NCBI RefSeq assembly: GCF_003149245.1
Contig: NZ_QGDL01000001.1
Coordinates: 149,079-213,078, forward strand
DNA: 64,000 nucleotides
Direction of reading: 5' to 3'
Source: Faecalicatena orotica
Lineage (GTDB): Bacteria; Bacillota; Clostridia; Lachnospirales; Lachnospiraceae
Below the pieces are notes generated by a model. That model worked only from the letters and a program-made list of their open reading frames with translations, was not told the origin of the DNA and ran no database searches. Made by a program: the position numbers and the translations under genes. The number at the start of each line of letters is the position of its first letter. The stretch's first letter is position 1. Positions 9,018-17,489 of the stretch are shown piece after piece.

Positions 9018-9926
9018 ATGCAGTATTACACAGATATTAATTCTTATCAGGGAGACAAAAAGACAGCTGTTACGCTGGGAAAATTTGACAGCCTTCACAG
9101 GGGGCATCAGAAACTGATAAGCAAAGTACGGGAATTAGCGCTGGAAGAACACATCGAGAGCATCGTGTTTTCCTTTGACATGCAGCGTAAATCACTGCTT
9201 ACAAACGAAGAACGAAAAAGACACCTGGAACAGCAGGTGGACTGTATGATACAGTGTCCTTTTACAAAAGAAATCAGGGAGATGGAAGCGGAAGCCTTTA
9301 TTGAAAATATACTGGTCAAAACGCTCCATGCATCCTGTATCGTGGTTGGGACAGACTTTCATTTCGGGCACGGAAAACGCGGCGATATACATATGCTGGC
9401 CCAATATGCCGGTGTATACCATTACCGTCTGGTCGTGCTTGAAAAGGAAATGTATGAAGGCAGGGAAATTAGCAGCACATTTGTAAAAGAGTCTCTGGAA
9501 GCAGGAGAGGTAGAACGTGCCAATGAACTTCTGGGGTATTCCTATCATATGTCAGGTATTGTGGAGCATGGGCGCCGGCTGGGGAGAACGCTTGGTTTTC
9601 CGACAATGAATGTGGCTCCCGCAGAAAGGAAGATTATGCCGCGTTTTGGTGTGTATGCCTGCAGGGTACAGATTGACGGGGAATGGTACTGCGGGATCGG
9701 GAATGTTGGAATCAAGCCAACGGTTACCGAGACACACAGGCTTCTTACAGAAGTGTTTGTTTTCGGCTATAAGGGGGATGCTTATGGCAAGATGATAACC
9801 GTGGAATTCTGTGCATTTGGACGTCCGGAAACAAGATTTGCATCAGTGGGTGAACTGAAAGCACAGGTAGATCAGGACATTGCGTTTGGAAGGGCATTTT
9901 TTCAGAAGAAATGCGTGGAAGTATAG
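9018..9926 (+). CDS. ribF: Bifunctional riboflavin kinase / FAD synthetase RibF
   Basis: Converts riboflavin to FMN and then FAD. The N-terminal nucleotidyltransferase domain shows LGKFDSLHRGHQKL (the usual GxFDGxHxGH with Ser for Gly), and VGTDFHFGHGKRGD. The C-terminal kinase domain shows GRRLGRTLGFPTMN and a GNVGIKPTV segment. The frame is open upstream into truB, but the ATG at 9018, behind GCGGGGATAG, gives the normal N-terminus and avoids 69 nt of overlap. About 302 residues. Confidence 0.94.
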   Translation: MQYYTDINSYQGDKKTAVTLGKFDSLHRGHQKLISKVRELALEEHIESIVFSFDMQRKSLLTNEERKRHLEQQVDCMIQCPFTKEIREMEAEAFIENILVKTLHASCIVVGTDFHFGHGKRGDIHMLAQYAGVYHYRLVVLEKEMYEGREISSTFVKESLEAGEVERANELLGYSYHMSGIVEHGRRLGRTLGFPTMNVAPAERKIMPRFGVYACRVQIDGEWYCGIGNVGIKPTVTETHRLLTEVFVFGYKGDAYGKMITVEFCAFGRPETRFASVGELKAQVDQDIAFGRAFFQKKCVEV

Positions 9927-9949
9927 AGAAAGAGATTAGGTAGATACAA

Positions 9950-11608
9950 ATGAGTATAACAACTATTTTTCTGCTGTTAGGCGGGCTCGGATTATTCTTA
10001 TTTGGAATGAAGATGATGAGCGACGGACTGGAGCGGGTGGCCGGTGCGCGTATGCGTTCCATATTGGAATTTTTTACAAAGAACAGATTTGTAGGTATGC
10101 TGGTCGGTATCTTATTCACGGCCGTGGTGCAGTCATCGAGCGCGACTACAGTTATGGTTGTAAGCTTTGTAAACTCAGGGCTTATGAACCTGTATCAGGC
10201 AGCCGGGGTTATTCTGGGTGCCAACATCGGTACTACCGTGACAGGACAGCTGATTGCATTTAATCTGTCAGATATTGCTCCACTGTTCGTCATTATCGGT
10301 GTCGTTATGTTTATGTTCAGCAAAAAGCAGAATGTGAAGAAAATAGGCGGAGTGATCCTCGGATTTGGTATTCTTTTCATGGGCCTGAGTACGATGAGTG
10401 ACGCAATGTCCACACTCCGTGAGTCGCCGCATATGGTATCACTTCTAAAGTCACTGACGAATCCGCTTGCCGCAATTTTAGTCGGTTTTGGAATTACGGC
10501 TGTTCTGCAGAGTTCATCGGCCACGGTCGGAATCATCATATTAATGGCATCACAGGGGCTTTTGGATTTTAACATTTGCTTTTTCCTGATTCTGGGATGT
10601 AATATGGGATCCTGTGTGTCAGCCCTGCTTGCAAGCCTTGGAGGAAAGAAGGATGCAAAAAGAGCGGCGTGGATCCACTTTCTGTTTAATATCATAGGAT
10701 CTGTGGCCATTTTTGCAGTTTTGATGTTTGCGCTGAATCCGATTGCAGATGCAATCATGAGAGTGTCCGGCGGGAATGCAGGAAGAGCAGTGGCAAATGC
10801 ACATACATTGATTAAGATATGCGAAGTAGTCCTTTTATTCCCGTTTATGAACTGGGTCGTAAAAGCGACGTATGTATTTATACCGGGGAGTGACCCGTCA
10901 CCTGAAGATGCTTATGAGCTGAAGTATATCGGAAAAAGCACAATCATTACACCGACGACGGCCGTGATTGCGGTAATCCATGAGCTGGAGCATATGGGGG
11001 ACCTGGCAATCGAAAACCTGAAGCGGGGGATGGATGCACTGTGTACAATGAACAGTGACCTGATAACGGAAGTTTACCGGCAGGAAGGCTACATTGATTA
11101 CCTGAATAAAGAAATTACCAACTATCTGGTACGCATCAACGAGATGGATATCCCGCTGAAGGACGCAGAGCTGGTCGGGGGACTGTTCCATGTGGTGAAC
11201 GATATCGAAAGAATCGGGGATCATGCAGAAAATTTTGCGGATTCTGCAAAGGTGCGTATCGAAAAGAACCTTGATTTCAGCGAAAAGGGTGTCAAACAAC
11301 TGCAGGATATGATGGATCTGGTAGAAAAAACACTGGAGTATTCTTTTGATATGTTTGCGAACCGGAGCCAGGAACATATGGCAGAAGTGATTGCACTGGA
11401 AGACGAAGTCGATGACCGTGAGAAGAAGCTCCAGAAAGCCCATGTAAAGCGTCTGACAAAAGGAAAATGCACTCCGGAAGCGGGAATGATCTTCTCTGAT
11501 ACAATATCTGGTCTCGAGCGAGTGGCAGACCATGCCACTAACATCGCGTTCGCCATTCTGGAACCGCAGGACGTGGATGTAGATGAAGGGGAAGAAGAGG
11601 AAGAGTAG
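9950..11608 (+). CDS. Na/Pi cotransporter family protein with C-terminal PhoU-like domain
   Basis: Predicted sodium-dependent phosphate transporter of the NptA/YjbB type. Two inverted-repeat transport motifs are seen: VVQSSSATTVMV (about residue 62) and VLQSSSATVGII (about 187). Eight or so membrane helices fill residues 1-310. The rest is hydrophilic and helical with two PhoU-like repeats (ELEHMGDLAIENL, NDIERIGDHAENF, GLERVADHATNIA). A short acidic tail ends the protein. It follows ribF by 23 nt and may be co-transcribed. Exchange of another anion or a regulatory role is possible. Confidence 0.9.
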   Translation: MSITTIFLLLGGLGLFLFGMKMMSDGLERVAGARMRSILEFFTKNRFVGMLVGILFTAVVQSSSATTVMVVSFVNSGLMNLYQAAGVILGANIGTTVTGQLIAFNLSDIAPLFVIIGVVMFMFSKKQNVKKIGGVILGFGILFMGLSTMSDAMSTLRESPHMVSLLKSLTNPLAAILVGFGITAVLQSSSATVGIIILMASQGLLDFNICFFLILGCNMGSCVSALLASLGGKKDAKRAAWIHFLFNIIGSVAIFAVLMFALNPIADAIMRVSGGNAGRAVANAHTLIKICEVVLLFPFMNWVVKATYVFIPGSDPSPEDAYELKYIGKSTIITPTTAVIAVIHELEHMGDLAIENLKRGMDALCTMNSDLITEVYRQEGYIDYLNKEITNYLVRINEMDIPLKDAELVGGLFHVVNDIERIGDHAENFADSAKVRIEKNLDFSEKGVKQLQDMMDLVEKTLEYSFDMFANRSQEHMAEVIALEDEVDDREKKLQKAHVKRLTKGKCTPEAGMIFSDTISGLERVADHATNIAFAILEPQDVDVDEGEEEEE

Positions 11609-11629
11609 AGGAAGTATGAAAAATACTGC

Positions 11630-11658
11630 TTTACATCCCGGCACTCTTATGCTATACT
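11630..11658 (+). promoter_or_regulatory. SigA-type promoter of rpsO
   Basis: TTTACA at 11630-11635, 17-nt spacer, TATACT at 11653-11658. It sits just after the phosphate transporter gene and about 100 nt before rpsO. Confidence 0.7.
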
Positions 11659-11664
11659 ATCCAA

Positions 11665-11750
11665 GTATGAATTCAGCCGGTGTTCGGTAATCGGATCACT
11701 CCGACCATTGCTTAATGCCTGGCGGTTTATAAAAGAATAAAAAGGAGGAA
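11665..11750 (+). other. rpsO 5' leader with hairpin, candidate S15 autoregulatory site
   Basis: The leader contains TCGGA-TCAC-TCCGA flanked by GG and CC (11686-11706). Bacterial rpsO leaders are often bound by S15 itself. Here that role is inferred only from position and the presence of a stable stem; no known S15-binding motif was proven. Confidence 0.35.
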
Positions 11751-11756
11751 ATGAAC

Positions 11757-12023
11757 ATGATCGCAAAGGACAAAAAACAGGCAATCATCGCAGAGTATGG
11801 AAGAAGTGAGGGAGACACAGGTTCTCCGGAAGTACAGATCGCTATTCTGACAGCAAGAATCAACGAACTGACAGACCACTTCAAAGCAAACCCGAAGGAT
11901 CACCATTCAAGAAGAGGTCTTCTGAAAATGGTAGGACAGAGACGTGGACTGCTTGCATATCTGAAGAAAACAGATATCGAAAGATACCGTACTTTGATCG
12001 AAAGACTTGGATTAAGAAAATAA
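11757..12023 (+). CDS. rpsO: 30S ribosomal protein S15
   Basis: Primary binder of the 16S rRNA central domain. 88 residues with the family signature [18 protein letters not shown] and [22 protein letters not shown]. Two ATGs lie after AAAGGAGGAA; the second (11757) has the better 8-nt spacing and gives the canonical MIAKDKK start, whereas the first (11751) is only 2 nt from the Shine-Dalgarno. It has its own promoter and terminator. Confidence 0.97.
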   Translation: MIAKDKKQAIIAEYGRSEGDTGSPEVQIAILTARINELTDHFKANPKDHHSRRGLLKMVGQRRGLLAYLKKTDIERYRTLIERLGLRK

Positions 12024-12033
12024 TTCAGAACAT

Positions 12034-12080
12034 AAAAGGACTCCGGCGGCATAATTACTGCCAACGGGGTTCTTTTTTCT
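12034..12080 (+). terminator. Intrinsic terminator after rpsO
   Basis: AAAGGACTCCG pairs with CGGGGTTCTTT around an inner GGC/GCC stem, followed by a run of T residues. It lies 11 nt after the rpsO stop and directly before the pnp promoter. Confidence 0.85.
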
Positions 12081-12108
12081 TGATTATGGTATGGCCCTGT
12101 GCTATAAT
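12080..12108 (+). promoter_or_regulatory. SigA-type promoter of pnp
   Basis: TTGATT at 12080-12085, 17-nt spacer, TATAAT at 12103-12108. Its -35 overlaps the end of the rpsO terminator. Confidence 0.75.
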
Positions 12109-12120
12109 ATTAAAGATTGT

Positions 12121-12203
12121 GGGCAGGTAACAAGTACCCGAGACCACTGAAAAGGATATTAGTACAATAATGTGTTTTTCAGTAGTTTCGGAGTCTCCTG
12201 TCC
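12121..12203 (+). other. Long-stem leader hairpin of pnp (candidate RNase processing/autoregulation site)
   Basis: Outer arms GGGCAGG (12121-12127) and CCTGTCC (12197-12203). The inner stem is CCGAGAC-C-ACTGAAAA (12138-12153) with TTTTCAGT-A-GTTTCGG (12176-12191): 15 pairs with one C/A mismatch. The structure starts a few nucleotides after the predicted transcription start and ends 33 nt before pnp. In enterobacteria a pnp leader hairpin is cut by RNase III and mediates autocontrol; that role here is an analogy. Confidence 0.6.
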
Positions 12204-12235
12204 CGAAGTATGTATTATATATAAAGGAGAACAAT

Positions 12236-14323
12236 ATGTTTAAGAAGTTTGAAATGGAGCTTGCAGGCAGAACACTGCGCGTAGACGTGGACAGAGTGGC
12301 TAAGCAGGCAAATGGTGCTGTATTGATGCATTACGGCGACACAACAGTACTTTGTACGGCAACAGCATCTGAAAAACCGAGAGAAGGAATCGATTTCTTC
12401 CCTCTGAGTGTAGAATATAATGAAAGATTATATTCCGTAGGCAAGATTCCGGGCGGATTCAATAAAAGAGAAGGAAAAGCTTCTGAGAATGCCGTTCTGA
12501 CATGCCGTGTCATCGACAGGCCTATGAGACCTTTATTCCCGAAGGATTACAGAAACGATGTAACGCTGGAGAATCTGGTTATGTCAGTTGACCAGGACTG
12601 CAGCCCGGAACTGACAGCTATGTTAGGTGCGGCGATTGCAACCTGTATCTCAGATATTCCTTTTGACGGACCGATTTCTACAACACAGGTAGGTCTTGTG
12701 GACGGAGAATTTGTATTCAATCCGACAGCAGCCAAGAAAGAGATATCCGATCTTGCCCTGACAGTTGCATCTACAAAGGAAAAGGTTATCATGATCGAGG
12801 CCGGAGCTAACGAAGTACCGGAAGCACAGATGATTGATGCAATCTTTGCAGCTCATGAACTGAACCAGAAAGTGATTGCTTTCGTAGAAACAATCGTTGC
12901 AGAATGCGGAAAGCCGAAGCATTCTTATGAGAGCTGTGCCGTACCGGAAGAATTATTCGCGGCAATCAAAGAGATTGTACCTCCGTCAGAGATGGAAGTG
13001 GCAGTTTTCACAGATGACAAGCAGACAAGAGAAGAGAATATTCGTGTCATTACTTCAAAATTAGAAGAAGCATTTGCTGAAAATGAGGAATGGCTCGCTG
13101 TCCTCGGAGAGGCTGTTTACCAGTACCAGAAGAAGACTGTAAGAAAGATGATCTTAAAGGACCACAAGCGTCCGGACGGACGTGCAATCGATCAGATCCG
13201 CGCCCTGTCAGCTGAGACAGACCTGATCCCGAGAGTGCACGGTTCTGCAATGTTTACGCGTGGCCAGACACAGATATGCACAATTACAACTTTGGCGCCG
13301 CTATCTGATTCACAGAGAATCGATGGTCTGGATGAGGCAGAGACATCAAAGAGATATATGCACCACTATAATTTCCCGTCTTACTCTGTTGGAGAGACAA
13401 GACCATCCAGAGGACCGGGACGCCGTGAGATCGGACATGGTGCGCTGGCAGAGAGGGCTCTGATTCCGGTTCTTCCGGATGAAGCAGAATTCCCGTATGC
13501 TATCCGTACAGTTTCAGAGACATTTGAATCCAACGGTTCTACATCACAGGCAAGTATCTGTGCATCCAGTATGTCACTGATGGCGGCAGGTGTGCCGATT
13601 AAAGCGGCAGTAGCAGGTATATCAGCAGGGCTGGTAACAGGAGATACTGATGATGATTACCTTGTTCTTACAGATATTCAGGGACTGGAAGACTTCTTCG
13701 GAGATATGGATTTCAAAGTAGCGGGTACTCATAAGGGTATTACAGCGATCCAGATGGATATCAAGATCCACGGACTGACAAGACCGATTATTGAAGAAGC
13801 AATCGCTAACACGAAGAAGGCAAGGACCTATATCCTGGATGAAGTCATGAATAAGACGATTGCAGAGCCTAGGGCAGAAGTGGGACAGTATGCACCGAAG
13901 ATCATGCAGATGCAGATCGACCCACAGAAGATCGGTGATGTCGTAGGACAGCGCGGAAAGACAATTAATGCAATCATCGAACAGACAGGCGTGAAGATTG
14001 ATATTACAGATGACGGTGCCGTATCCATCTGCGGAACAGATAAAGCAAGTATGGACGAGGCTGCTAAAATCGTAGCCACAATTACAACAGATTTTGAAGC
14101 GGGGCAGATCTTCGAAGGAAAAGTCATCAGCATCAAAGAATTTGGGGCATTTTTAGAATTTGCACCGGGCAAAGAAGGAATGGTACACATTTCCAAGATT
14201 TCCAAACAGAGAATCAATAAAGTGGAAGATGTGCTAAAACTGGGTGATGTCGTAAAAGTCGTATGCTTAGGCAAGGACAAAATGGGACGCTTCAGCTTTA
14301 GTATGAGAGATGTAGCAGAATAG
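12236..14323 (+). CDS. pnp: Polyribonucleotide nucleotidyltransferase (PNPase)
   Basis: Phosphorolytic 3'-5' exoribonuclease of mRNA decay. Two RNase PH-like domains (VLMHYGDTTVLCTAT in the first; MFTRGQTQICTITTLAP and PSRGPGRREIGHGALAERAL in the second) are followed by a KH domain (DPQKIGDVVGQRGKTINAI) and an S1 domain (IFEGKVISIKEFGAFLEF). The start at 12236 follows AAAGGAGA and gives the canonical MFKKFEMELAGR; an upstream in-frame ATG at 12170 lies inside the leader hairpin and lacks a ribosome site. 695 residues. Confidence 0.97.
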   Translation: MFKKFEMELAGRTLRVDVDRVAKQANGAVLMHYGDTTVLCTATASEKPREGIDFFPLSVEYNERLYSVGKIPGGFNKREGKASENAVLTCRVIDRPMRPLFPKDYRNDVTLENLVMSVDQDCSPELTAMLGAAIATCISDIPFDGPISTTQVGLVDGEFVFNPTAAKKEISDLALTVASTKEKVIMIEAGANEVPEAQMIDAIFAAHELNQKVIAFVETIVAECGKPKHSYESCAVPEELFAAIKEIVPPSEMEVAVFTDDKQTREENIRVITSKLEEAFAENEEWLAVLGEAVYQYQKKTVRKMILKDHKRPDGRAIDQIRALSAETDLIPRVHGSAMFTRGQTQICTITTLAPLSDSQRIDGLDEAETSKRYMHHYNFPSYSVGETRPSRGPGRREIGHGALAERALIPVLPDEAEFPYAIRTVSETFESNGSTSQASICASSMSLMAAGVPIKAAVAGISAGLVTGDTDDDYLVLTDIQGLEDFFGDMDFKVAGTHKGITAIQMDIKIHGLTRPIIEEAIANTKKARTYILDEVMNKTIAEPRAEVGQYAPKIMQMQIDPQKIGDVVGQRGKTINAIIEQTGVKIDITDDGAVSICGTDKASMDEAAKIVATITTDFEAGQIFEGKVISIKEFGAFLEFAPGKEGMVHISKISKQRINKVEDVLKLGDVVKVVCLGKDKMGRFSFSMRDVAE

Positions 14324-14332
14324 AGAAAAACA

Positions 14333-14384
14333 CAAAAAAGGAGTACAGAAACGGCATGATTCGTGCAGTTCTGTACTCCTTTTT
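14333..14384. terminator. Bidirectional terminator between pnp and the XRE gene
   Basis: AAAAAGGAGTACAGAA pairs with TTCTGTACTCCTTTTT. The A-run on the left and T-run on the right allow it to end both pnp (+) and the convergent regulator gene (-). Confidence 0.9.
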
Positions 14385-14393
14385 GCGTAGTGG

Positions 14394-14732
14394 TTACTTA
14401 TGTTCGGCTTTTGCAATGGTCTTTATAAACGTCTTCAACAGTTCTTCCGCAAGCGGGAGATATTCAGCATCAATATTGTTGATCATTTCTTTTAAATTTG
14501 AAGTGTCACTGTCTGCTGTTTTACCGAGTACGATATAATCGCAGGAAACACCGAGTGAGCTGCACAGCTTCTGAAGAGTAGTAAATGACATTCCCTTTTT
14601 TCCGCTTTCAATATCTGCAAGGAATTGAGGCGATATTTCAATCATTTCTGCGAACTGCTCTCTGGTGAGATGCATATATTCCCGCTGGCTTCTTATTCTT
14701 TTCCCAATGCCTACATTTATGTTTTTTTTCAT
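14394..14732 (-). CDS. XRE-family transcriptional regulator
   Basis: 112-residue protein with an N-terminal HTH_3/XRE domain: IRSQREYMHLTREQFAEMIEISPQFL-type helix-turn-helix, then IESGKKGMSFTTLQKLCSSLGVSCDYIVLG. The short C-terminal part (about residues 75-112) is helical and probably a dimerisation segment. It faces the unknown membrane gene at 14858 across a 125-nt gap with a strong palindrome over that gene's promoter, so it most likely represses that gene and perhaps itself. No target can be named from sequence. Confidence 0.88.
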   Translation of the reverse strand: MKKNINVGIGKRIRSQREYMHLTREQFAEMIEISPQFLADIESGKKGMSFTTLQKLCSSLGVSCDYIVLGKTADSDTSNLKEMINNIDAEYLPLAEELLKTFIKTIAKAEHK

Positions 14733-14794
14733 GATTATTTTACCTCATATATCCTAATAGATTTATTTTAAACATAACCAATAGTTTAAAAAAT

Positions 14795-14836
14795 AATCTA
14801 ATAGATGTTGACAAATTACATCCATTAGATTAAAAT
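14795..14836 (+). promoter_or_regulatory. Promoter overlapped by a 13-bp palindromic operator
   Basis: TTGACA at 14808-14813, 17-nt spacer, TAAAAT at 14831-14836. The -35 box sits in the loop of an inverted repeat: AATCTAATAGATG (14795-14807) and CATCCATTAGATT (14819-14831), 12 of 13 positions matching. A further half-site, CCTAATAGATT, lies nearer the regulator gene at about 14753. A dimeric repressor bound here would block the promoter directly. Confidence 0.7.
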
Positions 14837-14857
14837 TGCCTTGACCAAAGAGAAATT

Positions 14858-15763
14858 ATGGAGAAAAGCAGAATGACTAAAGAGAAAATACCTGCAGGCA
14901 GCTATCCTGCAGGTTATATAAAAGAGCTGTACGAATTGGAAATATCAGTGTTAGAACAGAATAAAATACTGGATTGTATCACTTATCATCTGACAAATGA
15001 TACGCCTGATCTGAAAAAAGAGGCAGGCCGGGAAGCTGTTAAAAAGAAAAGTCTGTCGGAGACATTCCGGGCAGCATTTTTCCTGTGTGTTCCATGCATT
15101 TTAATCATTCTGATCATATCGGCAGTGACGGCGCTGTTCAATAGTGTCAGTAAAGAATTGTTGAAAAATGTTGAGGCGGGGCTGGCCGGTTCCATATCTA
15201 CATACTATAAGATTACGGTTGTGCTCTGTATAATTGTTTGTGTTTTTGTCTGCTATATGAGAATTATGCAGGACAGGGATGATGCAGAAAAGAATAGAGT
15301 TATCCTGATCCAGAATCATTTTCAGGATTATAAAGCGAGTCTCCAGTTCCAATACAATATTGGCCGTCAGAATTTAATACGGACTAATCAAATACTGGAG
15401 GCACGGTATAATACCCTGGATATAGCCCACCGGTACCGTGGGCTGGTTCCCATAGCTTCTATTTATCAATATCTGTCAGATGGGAGATGCCTTAATCTGG
15501 AAGAAGCGTGTGACCTGTACGAAAGTGAATCAGAGCAGGGCCTCGTTGCCCGGGATATAGATAACCTGGAGGAAAGGCAGGGCCGGACCGGGGAAAACCA
15601 GAGCATGCTGTACAATGCAGTCAAAGAGGCAGATCATACATATACAAAAATAAGGGCAGATATCCAAAGACTTGCGGATGAGGCCCGTATCATTCCGCCG
15701 GAATCCGAACTGAGAAAGTACAATGCAGTAATATCAGCCCAGCTGTCAGCAGAAAACATCTAA
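14858..15763 (+). CDS. Unknown membrane protein with two TM helices and a coiled-coil tail
   Basis: Not recognised. About 301 residues. After a charged N-terminus there are two hydrophobic helices (about residues 72-95, FFLCVPCILIILIISAVTAL, and 118-135, ITVVLCIIVCVFVCYM). The remaining 165 residues are charged, helical and partly coiled-coil (IGRQNLIRTNQILEARYNTL; VKEADHTYTKIRADIQRLADE). ATG at 14858 lacks a clear ribosome site; an in-frame ATG at 14873 follows GGAGA with about 8-nt spacing and may be the true start. Transcribed from a palindrome-controlled promoter opposite an XRE gene. No enzymatic motif is visible. Confidence 0.8.
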   Translation: MEKSRMTKEKIPAGSYPAGYIKELYELEISVLEQNKILDCITYHLTNDTPDLKKEAGREAVKKKSLSETFRAAFFLCVPCILIILIISAVTALFNSVSKELLKNVEAGLAGSISTYYKITVVLCIIVCVFVCYMRIMQDRDDAEKNRVILIQNHFQDYKASLQFQYNIGRQNLIRTNQILEARYNTLDIAHRYRGLVPIASIYQYLSDGRCLNLEEACDLYESESEQGLVARDIDNLEERQGRTGENQSMLYNAVKEADHTYTKIRADIQRLADEARIIPPESELRKYNAVISAQLSAENI

Positions 15764-15784
15764 TAACCGCCATATTCCAGCCCA

Positions 15785-15891
15785 GCCAGAAGCGTGCCCC
15801 CAGGCACAATCAGGAGTCCCTCCCTGAAAATGGAAACTTTTGATTCAAATTCCAGCAAAGAAGGGGTGCATTCTGGCACCGGGGCATTTTT
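15785..15891 (+). other. Structured stretch: short stem with two internal hairpins and a T-run
   Basis: GCCAGAAGCGTGCCCC (15785-15800) pairs imperfectly with GGGGTGCATTCTGGC (15863-15877). The 62-nt interval can form two hairpins (TCAGG/CCTGA and TGGAA/TTCCA), and ATTTTT follows. It may be a small or decayed relative of the three long palindromes elsewhere in the window, or just the terminator of the preceding gene. Confidence 0.35.
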
Positions 15892-15901
15892 AATCATAAA
15901 T

Positions 15902-15939
15902 CTGAGTAAGCCTCCGCAGTCTGGCGGAGTCTTACTCAG
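15902..15939. terminator. Strong hairpin before the spoIIIA operon
   Basis: CTGAGTAAG-CCTCCGC, a 6-nt loop, then GCGGAGT-CTTACTCAG: a nearly perfect 16-bp stem. The following sequence (TTCTTAAATT) is only moderately T-rich. It probably insulates the sporulation operon from upstream transcription. Confidence 0.6.
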
Positions 15940-15975
15940 TTCTTAAATTAATCAAATAAATCCCTCAATTACTAC

Positions 15976-16003
15976 TCATATTTTATAGATCCCCTCATAT
16001 ATT
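15976..16003 (+). promoter_or_regulatory. Candidate SigE promoter of the spoIIIA operon
   Basis: TCATATT (15976-15982) fits the SigE -35 pattern KMATATT exactly. CATATATT (15996-16003) matches the CATACAHT -10 pattern at seven of eight positions. The 13-nt spacing is one short of typical. spoIIIA operons are SigE-controlled in sporulating Firmicutes. The predicted start is only about 13 nt before the ATG. Confidence 0.5.
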
Positions 16004-16022
16004 GTTTAAAGAGGTGGACAAG

Positions 16023-16967
16023 ATGAATGAAAATAGCAGAAAACAGCAGGTGCTTCAGGTACTTGCGCGTCCGGTCCGTTCAGTTGTTGAGAATGAGGCT
16101 CTGGATTTTAAAAAGGTACAGGAAATCCGGCTTCGGATTGGGAAGCCTCTGATGGTCATTTATAACAATGAGGAGCGGATACTGCCAAATGGGCAGCCGG
16201 AAGGACACGTTGTTACGAGAGATGAGATCAGGGAGACACTGGAATATACCAGTCATTACTCACTCTATGCCTATGAACATGAGATGAGACAGGGATTCAT
16301 TACCATTGAAGGAGGGCACCGTGTGGGAGTGATGGGAAAAGCAGTACTGGAAGGAGACCACGTGAAGAATCTCCAGTACATTTCTTCCGTGAATATAAGG
16401 ATGTCCCATGAGGTGCTGGGGTGTGCGGATAAGATTCTGCCTTACATTACGAAGAATGCACAGGTGTGCCATACGCTTGTTATTTCCCCGCCGAGGTGCG
16501 GGAAGACGACCTTGATCCGGGACCTGATAAGGCAGATTTCAGATGGAAATACCTATGTAAAAGGGTGTACGGTTGGCGTGGTTGATGAAAGGTCTGAGAT
16601 CGGCGGCTGCTATCTGGGAGTAGCCCAGAACGAGCTGGGAATGCGCACCGATGTGCTGGACTGTTGTCCGAAAGCGGAGGGGATGATTATGCTGATCCGT
16701 TCTATGGCGCCGCAGGTGATTGCGGTGGATGAAATCGGTTCGGCGGAGGATATCCATGCGATTGAGTATGCAATGCAGTGCGGATGCAAGATGATTGCAA
16801 GCGTACATGGACTTACGATGGATGAGGCACATGATAAGCCTGTGCTTGGCAGGCTGATAAAAGAACGCAGGTTTGAACGCTATATAGTACTGGGAAATGA
16901 AAAACGGCCTGGAGAGGTGAAGGCAATCTATGATGAACGGGGGAGCCTGCTATGCAGAGATTTATAG
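16023..16967 (+). CDS. spoIIIAA: Stage III sporulation protein AA (AAA+ secretion-type ATPase)
   Basis: Cytosolic ATPase thought to power the mother-cell to forespore channel (feeding tube). The Walker A region is ISPPRCGKTTLIRDL and Walker B is MAPQVIAVDEIG; VGVVDERSEI and ASVHG are typical of the family. ATG at 16023 follows GAGGTGG; a TTG at 16002 is in frame but has no ribosome site. 314 residues. First gene of an intact eight-gene spoIIIA operon, overlapping spoIIIAB by 16 nt. Confidence 0.96.
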   Translation: MNENSRKQQVLQVLARPVRSVVENEALDFKKVQEIRLRIGKPLMVIYNNEERILPNGQPEGHVVTRDEIRETLEYTSHYSLYAYEHEMRQGFITIEGGHRVGVMGKAVLEGDHVKNLQYISSVNIRMSHEVLGCADKILPYITKNAQVCHTLVISPPRCGKTTLIRDLIRQISDGNTYVKGCTVGVVDERSEIGGCYLGVAQNELGMRTDVLDCCPKAEGMIMLIRSMAPQVIAVDEIGSAEDIHAIEYAMQCGCKMIASVHGLTMDEAHDKPVLGRLIKERRFERYIVLGNEKRPGEVKAIYDERGSLLCRDL

Positions 16968-17470
16968 GGAGCCTGCTTATTATAGCGGCGACTACGGGGG
17001 CAGGGATTGCCTACGGCACGGAATTGCAGCGGTATCTGGAGAAACTGCTGTATATCCGGCATATTGTGTACATGCTAAAGGGCGAGATTGAGTATTCCAA
17101 TGCGCCGCTGGGAGAAGTGTTCGGACGAGTTGCCGTGAGAACAAAGGAACCTTACCGGAAGTGGCTTAAGGCTATGGAGAGGCAGGTTGAGTACCGCGAA
17201 GAAGATGAGTTTTCCAAGATATGGAACCGTTCCATTGACAGATATTTGAAGGAACTGCATCTGAAAAGTGTCCATTCCATCCAGTTGAAAGAACTTGGAA
17301 CCTTTTTGGGACAGCTGGACCCGGATACATCCAGCAGGACGATGCAGCTTTATCTGAACCGTCTGGAACTGGAAATAGAAAAAGTGAGAGAAGGAATGGC
17401 AGCAAAGAAAAGGATCAGCAACTGTCTTGGCGTGATGGGGGGAATCTTTCTGGTTGTCATACTGATATAA
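16952..17470 (+). CDS. spoIIIAB: Stage III sporulation protein AB
   Basis: 172-residue protein related to GspF-type secretion platform proteins. A hydrophobic N-terminal segment (GSLLIIAATTGAGIAYG), a helical middle with the family region RHIVYMLKGEIEYSNAPLGE, and a C-terminal membrane helix (LGVMGGIFLVVILI). Overlaps the 3' end of spoIIIAA and is followed 19 nt later by spoIIIAC. Confidence 0.93.
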   Translation: MQRFIGSLLIIAATTGAGIAYGTELQRYLEKLLYIRHIVYMLKGEIEYSNAPLGEVFGRVAVRTKEPYRKWLKAMERQVEYREEDEFSKIWNRSIDRYLKELHLKSVHSIQLKELGTFLGQLDPDTSSRTMQLYLNRLELEIEKVREGMAAKKRISNCLGVMGGIFLVVILI

Positions 17471-17489
17471 CTACAAGTGGGAGGAGTCC

